This document shows positions 24,841 to 35,537 of a stretch of DNA of 64,000 nt, piece after piece (the first letter of the stretch is position 1; the number at the start of each line of letters is the position of its first letter). Source of the DNA: Terana coerulea. Its lineage: Eukaryota > Basidiomycota > Agaricomycetes > Polyporales > Phanerochaetaceae. The stretch is taken from assembly GCA_024811115.1 (NCBI GenBank), contig JAKOGH010000880.1, positions 175,873 to 239,872 on the forward strand, in the 5' to 3' direction. The notes beneath the pieces were generated by a model. That model had not been told where the DNA came from. It saw only the letters and a list, made by a program, of their open reading frames with translations, and made no database searches. A program made the translations under genes and the position numbers.

Positions 24841-24927
24841 TCTAGACCCTCCGCTCCGGACTGACGCGCAGCACCTCGAGAACATTCGCAGAACCCGGCT
24901 GCCGACTCGCTACTCGGTGGCATTGTT

Positions 24928-25310
24928 TCCAGCAATTTCGTTGATCGCTTCTCGCATGTGGTCGTATTCTCGAGTCTATTCAGCTGCCGAACCTTCCAGA
25001 ACATATTAGGTCAGCATCTTTGTGGCGTGCAGTCAAAGTACGGAACAAACCGAGATGGAGGTGAAGTCATTGATGACCTGCCTTCAAGTACGATGCTTCT
25101 AGAACCAAGTTGCTGCGTACTTGCTTCTCGATCCATCGTTTCCAGCAACTTCGTTGAACGCTTCCCGCAGGTGGTCGTGATGCCGAGTCTATTCAGCTGC
25201 CGAACTTTCCAGAACACGTTATTAGGGTCATCATCTTTGTGGGGTGCAGTCGAAGAACGGCACAGACCGAGGTGAAGTCATTGATCGTCTGCCTTCGTCT
25301 GCGTCAGGCA
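24928..25310. repeat. Tandem promoter duplication, each unit with a heat-shock element
   Basis: Two diverged units of about 180-200 bp (about 24928-25115 and 25139-25310) share TTCCAGCAA(T/C)TTCGTTGA and AGTCTATTCAGCTGCCGAAC. Each holds a three-part heat-shock element: GAAnnTTCnnGAA at 24989-25001 and again at 25202-25214. The matching region of HSP20 copy 2 has only one unit (TTCnnGAAnnTTC at 40819-40831). Confidence 0.7.
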
Positions 25311-25442
25311 CGATGCATTTGAGAGCTCCGAGAGTGGCTTCGCAGCTCCGCAACTTGTTTCAGTACGCACTTGGAAAGCAGAACCCAAGGGGGGAAGGAC
25401 CAGCGGACGAATGGACAGACGCTCTGTCTCGACGGCCTCCTC

Positions 25443-26969
25443 AGCGGTTCTGGAAGGCCTTGACTGCCTCGGCTTCCTGGTGCTCGAGCATCGAGAGCGT
25501 CAGTCGGTCTGCCTCCGCCTGCACGCCCGCTTCGTCTTCCGTCCAGGCAACCTCGTTCTGCCAGTGGTCGCGTCACTCCTGCAGTTTCCACATGTCGTCC
25601 CGCATCTCCAGCCGCTTGACCTCGTACTAGCCGGCTCGCCTGTTAGCCCTCAGTTTAAGCCATTCGTTAGCATAGAGCTACCGCGTCTTCTTCTCGTCAC
25701 GCCGGAGGGTCTTGGTAGACTCTGACATGGAGAGCTCGCTCCGCGGCAACCACCGCCTCGGCCTGGCTCGCATGTGCTTCGAGCTCCTGCGTCTTCGTCT
25801 TCTCGAGGTAGAGCTCAGTCATCAACTTCGCTCATGCGTGCCTTAGTGGCGAGCTTCTCCTTGGCGCTCTCCAGCTCGGGACGAGGAATCCTCGGTGGGA
25901 GTGGCCTCGGCGATAATCTGGATCCTGGCATCCTCGAGTTGCGTGGATAGTTCAGCAGAGGGAGTCTTCTCCAGCCTCGAGCTCGAGCTTCTACACGTCC
26001 CCTCTCCCTCAGCGATGGCGACAAGGCAGCCGAAGTCGCTTGCGTCAGCTTGGAGTGCCGTGATCTTGCCATCGGCAGCCTCGAAGTTGGCGCCTTCTTG
26101 GAAGAGGGCAGGTTGGGTGTTCCCGGGCGCCGAAGCAGTGAGTCGATCATCTTCAGCGAGTTCATCCAGAAGACGGCGTGTAGACGAAGCCAACAAAAGA
26201 GAGGTGTCTAGTTTATCTAGAAGCTCCGCCTGGTCGTCTTGCAGTCCAGCGAGTTTCTCTTGGAACCAGTGTCGGACTGTGTGGTCGGCGTGCTAAGCTT
26301 CCAATCGGATGCTTCAGGTGAGGCGCGGCGAGCTCGGACTGAAGGTCGGCAGCATTTCTCGGGGCGGAGATGAGGGCGTTGGAAGTGTGCTGATGCTCCG
26401 GCAGGAGCTTGCGGTTCGCGCCGGCCAGCCAGCCGACGCGCAGAGCGAGAACGATCCTGTGCTTCTCATAGTGGTTGGCCTTGACCCGTTCGGAGTGCAG
26501 GTAAACTTGAGCTTGGTTGAGCTTGCCATTGTGATCGGCGTGGTACAGCTTATCGACGTAGTCCAAAGCGAGCGGCCTCTTCTCCTCCACGGACGTTTCA
26601 TGGCGAGCCTTGAATAGCTTGAACGCTGAACGACTATGAGATTACAGTTCTCCAGCGCAAGAGAGTGACAGCGTACAATTAATGTTGTATGTGTAGAAGC
26701 CCCTCCCTCCAACCATAACATTCCAATCTCAGTCATGGCGGCCCCTCTGTCTCAAGCTCTGCCACCCTTTTGGCCCTATTGGTAGTTGCCTTGTACACAA
26801 AGAACAACGCGTGAGTATTGGTCAAGCTCTGCAGAACATCAGTCAGTAAATACGTGAACAGGCTTGCATCGCCGTCGAGCACGCACCATGACCGACAGTG
26901 CTAAACTGGGCAGCGAAGTCGGCAGAGCCGAAGCGAGTGGCGGAGGTAGTAGAGAGTGAAGAAGGCAAT
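25443..26969 (-). pseudogene. Decayed, truncated copy of the coiled-coil gene
   Basis: Closely follows the gene at 8122-10472: SSLSTTSATRFGSADFAAQF at the start, EEKRPLALDYVDKLYHAD further in, then fragments such as LLDELAEDDRLTASAPGNTQ and AELSTQLEDARIQIIAEATP. The start codon is destroyed by one inserted base (coding-strand ACCATTGCC against ACCATGCC, at 26967-26968). Many indels and stops break the body, and homology ends near 25443 after LEHQEAEAVKAF, so the C-terminal third is missing. The promoter-proximal sequence was copied too (27058-27123). Clearly non-functional. Confidence 0.88.
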
Positions 26970-27123
26970 GGTACCTGAAGGGATAGTGGAAGGGAGTCGG
27001 ACTGTGGGATGGAAGTAGGAAGTGAAGGGAGATGCGAGGCAGGAAGAAGTTGCAAGTGAGCATGTCCGGTTTTGAGCCAATCTCCAGCTCGATCGCGCAC
27101 TGAGGTCAGCCTCTTTCCAGACG

Positions 27124-27612
27124 GTTCATCACACAGCCTGTGCTAGCTATGAGTAGCATCTTCAATACTCCAAGAATCTTGGATGGCTGGCCAGCATCTC
27201 CGATTCTCTGGTTATGCCTGACTGTAGTCGAGCGACCGCGACATCGCTGAAAGCCTTCGTAGTCTTGCTCATGGCCAGCTGTGACTTCAGCGAGTCTTTG
27301 CACGTAGATATCGAACGTCGTAGCAATGCTCCTATTTTGCCACAGGCATGTAAGACGGATAGTGCGAGAATTTAAATCGTGGCAGTGTACAACGGTGTGA
27401 GGGTCACGAAGAAAGTCCAGGGTCCCGGACCTGGCCGCGAACCTCCCTGTCCGTGCGGGTGAATAGGCGCATCAATTGTTTGCCGCCTTGTCTAGAGCCT
27501 TTCGCCAAGCCTTTGAGGGACGCTGGGCTTGGACTCGAACACCTCACACGGCATTCCGCACGCTTAATGTGAATCGCTTCCGGTCAGCCCTGGGACTAGC
27601 TTCACTGCAATA
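27124..27612. other. Intergenic, no gene recognised
   Basis: No coding pattern seen between the promoter remnant of the decayed coiled-coil copy and the small gene at 27613. Confidence 0.4.
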
Positions 27613-27890
27613 ATGCCTCGTAGGACTAGGAGAGCTCAGATTGCATTAGCAAATTTGGGGATATACGGCAAGCGCAAAGCGATTCGCGACAAGAGCAAGG
27701 CTGCACAGGACCCGAAAGGCAACGGTGAGAACGTGAGTCGATGGCTGGACTCGTTATCCTGCATCATCCTCTGACACTTGAGTCACAGCCTTCTGTTGGG
27801 ACTGAGAAGCCCAATGACCCTCAGCAAAAGGCGCGCGAGGCTCAACAACACATGTGGCAGACCTTCGACGAGATTGCGAAGCCTACCTAG
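27613..27890 (+). CDS. Small two-exon hypothetical protein, 73 residues
   Basis: ATG at 27613 gives MPRRTRRAQIALANLGIYGK and 40 codons of basic sequence. A clean GTGAGT...ACAG intron (27733-27788) joins, in frame, to PSVGTEKPNDPQQKAREAQQ, ending at a TAG at 27888-27890. The clean intron and frame are the main support. The basic N-terminus would suit a nucleic-acid-binding fragment, for example the front of a lost transposase, but nothing proves it. Confidence 0.35.
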
Positions 27891-28323
27891 TCCTCATGAA
27901 TGGCTTCTACACAGGAACGAACGGGAAGACGGTGATGTCACTTGCTACTGTACGTGGTTTGAGTAGAAAACTTGCACAGTGAGCACGAGCTGACTGTAAT
28001 CGTCGCCAGGAAATCCCGCATAGGCCAACGGCCGTCATAGTGCTTCAAGTTCAACACTCCTGGTGCAGCAAGCACTGAGTTAACACACCTCACTACTATG
28101 ATTCGCACTCTTCAAGTGGGGTCTTATGGCCTCTAATTCAAACCTCTTACAGGAACAGCATGCGCCTGGACAGTCCCTTTCTCCTACGTTGTCGGCCAAT
28201 GTCATTACATATATTACAGCTGAATAGTTTCTCTCATACATTAGCAGACACACAATGCCGACTTTGATGCTACATCTCTCTTTCACATCAACGTGTGACT
28301 CCGAAAGAATACATTCCGTCCCT
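27891..28323. other. Intergenic, no gene seen
   Basis: Contains the 3' side of HSP20 copy 3. No coding pattern recognised. Confidence 0.4.
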
Positions 28324-28912
28324 TCAATTAATGGCGATCTTCTTCGGGGCCTGCTCCGGCGTCACCTTCGGGAATGTTACGGTGAGCACGCCATTCTCCA
28401 TCGACGCCTTGATCTCCTCATCCTATGATTTGGGATCAGCTACTATTTTTGACTGCACAGAAGCAAATGCCACGTACCTTTGTTCCCTGAGGAAGAGGGA
28501 TTGAGCGCGAGAACCTGCCGAAGCGACGCTCGCGGACAGCATAGCCGTTCTCGTCACGCTCAGATGACACCTTGGACTCTCCGGAAATCGTCAACGTGTT
28601 GTTGTGCACGTCAATATTGACGTTCTCCTTGTTGAGACCAGGGAGCTCGAATGTCGCCGTGACCGTATTGGTGTCGTTGTTCTCGTGGACGTCCATCCTG
28701 TGTTGCGTCATGTTAGTAAGTGCGTCAGCTAACAATTGCATAATATCTGCTAACCTTGGTCTTAGCAATCCTGAATTACCGCCTTCACCACCAAGTTGCT
28801 TCTGCTGGACTTGGTTTTGGTTTTGTGCCTGTGAGCGGGTGAAGGCCTCGTCGAAAAGGCGATCGAAGTCAGAAAGAGAGTAAAATGGCTGGGAGAACCA
28901 GTATGAAGCCAT
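28324..28912 (-). CDS. HSP20 small heat-shock protein, copy 3 (intact)
   Basis: Starts MASYWFSQPFYSLSDFDRLF at 28912, followed by a Gln/Asn-rich spacer. The alpha-crystallin domain reads MDVHENNDTNTVTATFELPG ... RERRFGRFSRSIPLPQGTK and the last exon reads DEEIKASMENGVLTVTFPKV, ending APKKIAIN. The I-A-I tripeptide fits the C-terminal IXI anchor used in oligomer assembly. Two introns lie at the same places as in the other copies. This is the only one of three HSP20 copies here whose frame is whole to the usual end, about 155 residues. It probably acts as a cytosolic ATP-independent chaperone. Confidence 0.9.
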
Positions 28913-29009
28913 TGGAGAAGTAGTCAGATTCGTAAGTAAGTGAGGTAAGATGGAGTGGCTGGTGAGTCTGTGCTCTGCGTCGCGGTTGGCGAAAGCGTGC
29001 GCTCTGCGT

Positions 29010-29023
29010 GGGTATATATATAC
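29010..29023 (-). promoter_or_regulatory. TATA box of HSP20 copy 3
   Basis: GGTATATATATACT lies about 100 bp upstream of the ATG at 28912. Further upstream (29130-29170) TTCCAG/CTGGA and TTTCG motifs resemble partial heat-shock elements. Confidence 0.5.
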
Positions 29024-29604
29024 TTGTAGTATGCCTAAATTCAGCGAGTCAGGTCATTTCCAGGGCTTTCGATAGGTCTTGCACCGCTGTTCTTTCATTA
29101 TTTTTTGGTTGTCGCACATGTCACATGGGGGCTGTTTCCAGTAATTTCGCTGGACTATTCCAGCATCCTGCTCATGATGTGAAGCCCATTACGTCACCGA
29201 ACATTCTGGCATCTCGATTTTGTGGCGCAGTGGCGCATCAAATGCGCGTGATGCGTACAGTGTGCGTGGGAAACTCCGTCGAAACTCCGTCGATGAAGGA
29301 AAATCGGGCGTTTGACACGTTGTTGTGTAACTCGTGGGTCCCTATAACTTCAAGTCGCTATGACCAGTTCTCCTTATGTATCGATATTTGCGCCGCCGTA
29401 TACTGGAGCCAACGCGTGCATATGTCCGAAACGGGTCCAGGTATAGCCAGTCAGGATCACTGGCGGTCAACTTGAAGGATGTCGATGATGACTGTCTAGC
29501 CCGCACAAAATGCTCAAGCTCAAGGCCAGATATGTTGCGGAACCGTATGATGCACAATGCCACTGCACTAATCTGCATGTTTTGACCTCTGTTCGGAAAG
29601 CATT

Positions 29605-30480
29605 TTGATGTTGATGCTAACAGCCCACTTCTTGGAGATCAAAGGGCCACCGCTTAGGACAAACGAAGGGGATGGCCACATTCGCCATTCCTACATTGTT
29701 GCACGTGGTCAGCAACGAAAAAGATATATAAAAGTGCGTTACACCCCTTTCTTGACTCACCACATCCCAGTCCCTCTACTCGAATCTCCGCAGCAAGACC
29801 AACAACTACACATTCACAATGATACCAAATCCTACCAACACACCCCCACCATAGTCGGTCATCTCACCGGTCAATACGAGGAATTCGACGAACCTATTCA
29901 AGTAACGGTTGCTCTTACGAGATCTCCAGACCGCCCTCCCTTCCGTTACTCTCCTGACATGCACGATCCCCAACACCACACCTGGTGCATAGTCTGGCCC
30001 GTGCGACTATTCCTTTACCCCGCAAAGGACGCTCCGGCACCGGGGCATCACCAAAGCTCTGACGACGCCATAGGCCACATCGTAATTCGTCAAGTTCACT
30101 GTCAGAACCATCTCTGCTTAGACTGCTGGAAGCACGTCTCTTTGTACTGCCCGAAGGAAGTCGTGGCAGGAACAACGTCGGTGAATGTCGCCAAAATGCA
30201 GCACCACGACCTTGCTGTACTTTCCAAAGAGAAGCGAGAAGAGCTGCTCCAAGTTGCAAGTGGTGTCATTGCGGTCAAGAACGTCAAGAAACATGGGTGC
30301 GCCTATGGGAGCGGTCGATGGGAGTTGATGCGTAGTTCAGAATGGGCAAAGACAGTTTTGGATATGTGTGTGGCAGAGGATGTGATAGACGTGCACGAAA
30401 GAGCGGCATGCGCCCAAAGCATCTTGGACGCCATTCCGAAGGAGAACTTGTTTGCAAAATTGTTTTCTGAGGACTGTTAG
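29605..30480 (+). CDS. Hypothetical protein, real start uncertain
   Basis: An open frame runs to TAG at 30478-30480. Its 5' third overlaps a TATA box (GATATATAAAAG, 29722-29733), so translation should begin further down. The first ATG after the TATA box (about 29820, good ACAATG context) is in another frame and stops after 11 codons. The next ATG in the long frame is 29959 (MHDPQHHTWCIVWPVRLFLY). The frame itself looks coding from about 29820 (VGHLTGQYEEFDEPIQVTVA), so either one base is missing or non-ATG or leaky initiation is used. A Cys/His pair group (HCQNHLCLDCWKH) is the only notable motif. Family not recognised. Confidence 0.45.
   Translation: MMLMLTAHFLEIKGPPLRTNEGDGHIRHSYIVARGQQRKRYIKVRYTPFLTHHIPVPLLESPQQDQQLHIHNDTKSYQHTPTIVGHLTGQYEEFDEPIQVTVALTRSPDRPPFRYSPDMHDPQHHTWCIVWPVRLFLYPAKDAPAPGHHQSSDDAIGHIVIRQVHCQNHLCLDCWKHVSLYCPKEVVAGTTSVNVAKMQHHDLAVLSKEKREELLQVASGVIAVKNVKKHGCAYGSGRWELMRSSEWAKTVLDMCVAEDVIDVHERAACAQSILDAIPKENLFAKLFSEDC
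29722..29733 (+). promoter_or_regulatory. TATA box of the 29.8-kb gene
   Basis: GATATATAAAAG, with ATG candidates at about 29820 and 29959 downstream. Confidence 0.5.
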
Positions 30481-30807
30481 CTCCGCTACGCCTTATAGCT
30501 CAAATTTAGATGTATACCAGATAGTCTGTTATACACTGGTTACTGTCGCATTCATTCCTCCGGCTCTGTGTCTTGAGAGCAACTTTGAAATGCCAGCCAG
30601 GACTGGACGCCACAACGGCAGACTGCTGCATTTGGAGATGGGGCAAGCAGGCGCAAACATCATGACACGCGCGCAGCCGCCATTCAGAGGGTTCGACCCT
30701 AACGCTGTCCATCTCCGCCGAACTGGCTGGTTTCGAGTTTGCTCCTGCTGTCCTCCCGTGTAAACGCGCAGCCCCCTGACACGATACCCTTTGTACATAA
30801 CTGTGGG

Positions 30808-32310
30808 ATGCGACGCATCACTATCGTCAATCGTTCTCAAGATATCGTAAACTATCGCCTAGAGCAACAGCCCGAAGACAAGGAAACAACCGCGCAGCTC
30901 TTCCCTGCAGCATCAACCACGTTTGAGCTGCCCAGCTTTCGTGCAGGCCTCACGCTTACACCACATCCAACTACAAACAAGCTCAGCTCTGAGGACGAAA
31001 AATCCTCTGTCGCACCGGATGGTTTCACTATACGCGCACCTATGGCTCTCGGGGCGATGTGGAAAGAGGTTGATGTGCCAGAGACTTGCCCTTGGATAAT
31101 ATTCAGAAGCAGAGTATGTTTCTTCAAAGCTTGTACTGGACTATAAGACCGAACTCATAGTATCTGTAGGTCACAAGGAAACATCATCGCTTGCTAATTC
31201 TACCTCGACGCGACCTGAGCGCATTCTTGAGCGACATTCCAGATGCTGTCCCTCTTTCGCGTCTTGCTCTACCCGGTACACATGACACGTACGTACATCA
31301 GATACTCGAGTTATTCAGCCATCTTACTCCAGCGGTTAGTATGGCGTTCTACGGCTGGCCAATCTCCCAATGCCAATCTCTAGAGACACCTCTCGTTAGG
31401 CAGCTTGCGTCTGGAATCAGACTTCTCGATATACGCCTCGCCATCAAGAATGAGCAGCTCATTGCATACCACGGGCTATACCCTCAAAGAGCGTCCTTTC
31501 AAGACATACTGGCTGTAATTCATGCTTTTCTTACGGCGCCGAAGACGTGCGGGGAAACCATTGTCATGTCAATCAAGCAAGAAGACTTCATGACCGTACC
31601 GGGCGAGAAGTTCTCGGCACTTGTCCATAGCGAGATCATGCGCGGACCTGGCGGCAGAGCGATGTGGTACCTCAATAACCGTGTACCTCTCCTTGGTGAT
31701 GTGAGAGGCAAGGTTGTCATGTTCAGCAGGTTTGGTGGTGATGGCACGGGCTGGGAAGGTGGTTTGGAAGGCATCGGTATCCATCCCACTAATTGGCCCG
31801 ACAGTGAGAAGGAAGGCTTCACATGGGAGTGTAAGAATACGCTCGTCCGTACCCATGACTGGTGAGCAACCCTTCGATGGCATTCTTTGGTCTGACGTAA
31901 CGTTAATCCCTCTCTCCAGGTACAACATCCCGTCTTTCCTGTCAATACCGGAGAAGACTGAGCTCGCTACCCAAATCCTCCTCCCACCGCCAAACTCACC
32001 ACCCATGCCAATACTTTCCATAACCTTCTTCTCTGCAGCATCATTCCCGCTCGCCTTTCCACCTACCATTGCTCGAGGATTTGGCTGGCCGAAGATGGGC
32101 TTAGGGGTCGAGGGCGTCAACGCCCGCGTCTCACGATGGCTCATGGACGTGCTTGGTGGGGAATCTAAAGAACTCCAAGGACGGAAGGAGCCACGAATAC
32201 GTGGTTGGGCACTTACGGACTTCTACGAAGATCCAGAGAGGGCGCTTGTCCCTCTTCTCGTAGAATGCAACTTTAGAGGAAGGGTGAAGGGTGAGGAGGG
32301 TTGGTCATGA
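30808..32310 (+). CDS. PI-PLC X-domain phosphodiesterase
   Basis: Predicted to belong to the PLC-like phosphodiesterase family that cleaves phosphatidylinositol or similar lipids. A lipid-binding-like N-terminal part (MRRITIVNRSQDIVNYRLEQ) precedes the X domain. After two short introns this reads LSRLALPGTHDT joined to VSMAFYGWPISQCQ, then LASGIRLLDIRLAIKNEQLI and AYHGLYPQR. The His of GTHDT and the His of AYHG are the expected catalytic pair. ETIVMSIKQED and GKVVMFSRFG follow the family. A last intron at about 31863-31919 leads to the C-terminus at 32310. There is no Y domain, so it is the short, bacterial-like class. An upstream in-frame ATG at 30739 would add 23 residues. Confidence 0.85.
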
Positions 32311-32691
32311 TGCTCGCACGACGCACTGCGATACAATACGGACTACTAATACCAGTGTTGGATTATCCCGGCTATCCTTAATTACGAACTTTTGGACGCA
32401 ATACACGAAGCATGTACGTGTGCGGTGTCGATTTTTGTAACGGGGTGGTGTTGATGTTGCTTTCTCGGCAGGAGTTGACTTGCCCGCTGATTCAGCTCCG
32501 ACGTCTGAAAAGCGAGTTCCCCGTTCTCAATCTGGTTAGCCTACGAAGCGTTGGGGCACTGCGCATTGCCGCGGGACCTCTGGTAGATCGCTGTTGCGCT
32601 TGGGTGGCTGGTCTTTTCCAACCACAACCGTCGTTCGCCCTTTTAGACCCTCTTGCTGGAGCAGTACTTGCGTCGAACTACCGCGGCCAGT
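32311..32691. other. Intergenic, no gene recognised
   Basis: Gap between the PLC-like gene and the Cys-cluster gene. No coding pattern seen. Confidence 0.4.
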
Positions 32692-33719
32692 ATGAGCGCA
32701 AGCGGTGGCGGATCGCAACACGCTGGGCCTTCTGGGATACGCTTCGCCAGGTCAGAGAAAGGAAAAGAGGTCGACAGGACGCAAAAAGCCACTTCGCAAG
32801 TAGTGGGTAAGGCCTCAGAAGCAATGCGCGAGATGCGCAAGAACCGTGAGTTATCGGAGAGTGAAGCTGGTACGTACATATCCATACTGCTTTCGCGAAA
32901 CGGCGCTGATGATTTCTGCCCTTGGTTGCGCACATTTCAGAAGTGGTGGAGGTCTTTAACCCGCCTTGCTCTGCGTGCAAACAACGCGACATCAGCTGCA
33001 CCTCTCAGACCGGCGCAAAGAAACCTACGGTTGCTTGTGATCAATGCAATCGCGGTAGGCGTGCGTGCTCCTTCGTCGCGAAGCGCAAAGGTGCGTTCCC
33101 TGCACTTTCCGTACACGCGTTCCGGACACAACACTGACATGTTCAACCGTATTAATAGCCACGGAGATGGACACCAGCGACAGCGAGGGCAAGGCTGAAG
33201 ACGGGAATAAAAAGAAGAAGCAGCTTGCTGGCGACACGTCGCAGGCCAAACTGTCGACGTGGTTCAACCGTCAGGGCACTCCCACGTCTCGTTCACCGTC
33301 GCCCGCGTCTGCACCGGGAGAGCAAGAGTTGAAAGAGGACGTGAAGGATCCGGGCGCCCTCGAGAGTACCCAAAACGACGCACCAGAGCTCCCTGAGAGC
33401 TCCCGTTCGTCGCAGCCCGTGGACGTCGACAGCGATACACCAGACGACGCGCCGCAAAAGAGGCTGTCACCGTCCCCAGGTCGGCTCCCAAGCCCAAAAT
33501 CAAGGCGCCGACGTCGATCCCGGCGAAGCTTGCGGTAGCTCAGGCGCAAAGCAAAAGTCGCTTTGAACGGCTGCGCAAGGCGAGGCAGGCGTTCCTTGAC
33601 AAGCTTAGCAAATTGGAAGGAACGGGGGCATTGCTACGCATGACTATGACGATCTGTACGTTCTCGCTATGAGCTGGCAGACCCATGAAGATCTGGTGTG
33701 GCCTCCAGAACTGAAGTGA
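32692..33719 (+). CDS. Cys-cluster (Zn2Cys6-like) protein, frame breaks at the 3' end
   Basis: Begins MSASGGGSQHAGPSGIRFAR. A later exon has PPCSACKQRDISC, then ACDQCNRGRRACSF, giving C-x2-C-x6-C-x12-C-x2-C-x6-C, a Zn2Cys6-like pattern with a long middle loop as in many basidiomycete proteins of unknown role. Acidic and Ser/Pro-rich text follows (AKLSTWFNRQGTPTSRSPSP). Near 33450-33480 the coding signal moves to another frame (PKPKIKAPTSIPAKLAVAQA, then RFERLRKARQAFLDKLSKLE). It moves again at a run of five Gs near 33626, where THDYDDLYVLAMSWQTHEDL leads to a stop at 33717-33719. At least one break looks like a missing base. It may bind DNA, but this is not proven. Confidence 0.55.
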
Positions 33720-33903
33720 ATGTATCGTGCATATAAGTATTGCTACCCCCTGACATTACATGTCCGTGTGCAAATAAGCCCCATGTTTATACCGTAAATC
33801 CCCACTCAATGCCCGTTGTTATTATATAAGTCCATAAAACCCGAATTGAAACAAGCAAGTTCGCACCACCGGTGAAACATTCTGGGACCAAAGAGACAGT
33901 GTT

Positions 33904-34623
33904 CTACGAGCTCATCTCGAGACCATTTTCGCACGGCTCTTCGCCTTCAAGGTTCGCGGAGGCGGCCTCCGCCACATGATCCCGGCGGCGTTTCTCCAAG
34001 ATGATGAAGGTGAGTACGATCATGTCGATGTCCAGATCGCACGCGCGAATCCTGAGAAGCCATCGATGTTCGCCTTTGAAGAGCCCTTCCCTGACGAGTT
34101 CATGCATATGGCGAGCGACCTCTTGTCCGGAGCTGCGCTGTGTAAGCTAAGGAGCGAGTCACGGTTGCGCCGTGAGGGGGAGAAGGAGCGAGAAAGCTGG
34201 GTAGGTGGTCCACTTACGACATAGCCGCTGCCCTTGGAATGCTTCCAGCGGTACTCTTCGTTGTCGTTGCCCAAGAAGTACCGTGCTCTTGAAAAAATTT
34301 TTGAGGCTAGGCACAGCATACAACAGAAAGTTGACTTACGTGCTGAAAGTACTGCCCAGCTTGTACAACAGCTCCCTGACCTCGAGTTTTTGGACAGTCC
34401 CATCGAAGACGTTGCTTTGGACCACCGGGTGTGCGCCCCAGCGCCGCCACTCGACCTCTCCAACAATGCTGTCCGCAAGGCTGTCCGCCGGCCGGGATAT
34501 CCTGGTCACAGCGGCGCATCGTAAGCCACCAACTTTCGAAGTGGCGACTTTGTACTGCGCGACTCCGTTTGCCGACACCAGTGTCGTCTGTTCGGGGTCG
34601 TTAGGAACGAGATAGAGGTTCAT
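33904..34623 (-). CDS. DUF6593 family protein
   Basis: The minus strand starts MNLYLVPNDPEQTTLVSANG at 34623. It continues with the family pattern: TTLVSANGVAQYKVAT, EVEWRRWGAHPVVQSNVFDG, then after an intron YFLGNDNEEYRWKHSKGSGY, and a last exon with DLDIDMIVLTFIILEKRRRD and a stop at 33904. Two or three short introns. DUF6593 is a basidiomycete-enriched family of about 180-200 residues without known function. The hydrophobic strand before EKRRRD is usual. Transcribed towards the Cys-cluster gene. Confidence 0.82.
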
Positions 34624-35537
34624 AGCGAGGACGAAAGACGAAGGCTGGAGGGGCAGAGAGGAGAGCAAGTGCAATTATTGTTCGGGACGAGGTACCTTGA
34701 CTAACAGCTCGCAGCTGCCTTTATAGCACAGAGGCTAACATGACAGGACTGGCCGGTAGGGCCTAGAACGTTGAGCCTACATGGTTGGAGGCAAACGGTC
34801 TATTTTGAGAGTTACGAAGCCATCCACGGTGACGATCCTGACCGACGGAGGCTGGCAATAGCTGCTTCCGCGAAAGCTATAGCGGTCTAGACCGGTGTTC
34901 TGGAGCCAGAATGGCGAGCTCTGTGGATGACCGGTACGATGATAGAGTCGAACATCTGAAATCGAAATATGTCAGCGTGGGCCATGTCGGGGGCTCCAAT
35001 TCTCCCAGCCCACGTCGCAGTGAGCGTGCTGAAGCAGGATGCCGAATATGTCAGTCGAAACTCGAATGATTGAGAGTGATAGAGCAGAGATAGGAGTACT
35101 AGTGTTCAAGGGTCGTAGAACCAAGGATTAGAGACGTCTTAGGAGCCTGAGGACGTGAAGGTGAAGAAAGAAAGCGCGACTAAATAATTTCAGCAATTTC
35201 TATCCAATTTCCCGACTTTCTGATTGGCGCGTCTGCCTGGGTGCATCCTCCTCCGCACTCTCGACCATCACGGGAGCCTCGCCTACACCCGCTCATCTTC
35301 CCCGCACCTGCTTCGCCGTTACCTCATCGGCCCGGAAATGAGTACAAGAGCTGCATGCGTCGCGCCCAGCGTGACGCAGTCACCTGTGTTCGCTGCCATC
35401 ATCATCCATTCGGTCGACGCTTGGTCTTGCGGTCGTCTCGGTAGCCTCTGCACAGTCCCTGGTATAAGAAGGTCTCTTTGCCATACAACCATACAAGCTG
35501 CCCTTGAACCCATCTCCCACTCTGCGTGTGCTCTACG
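34624..35537. other. Divergent intergenic region, DUF6593 gene / GH88 gene
   Basis: Holds both promoters. TTATAGCAC near 34721 could be the DUF6593 TATA box, and GTATAAGAAG at 35462 suits GH88. No convincing ORF between them. Confidence 0.45.
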
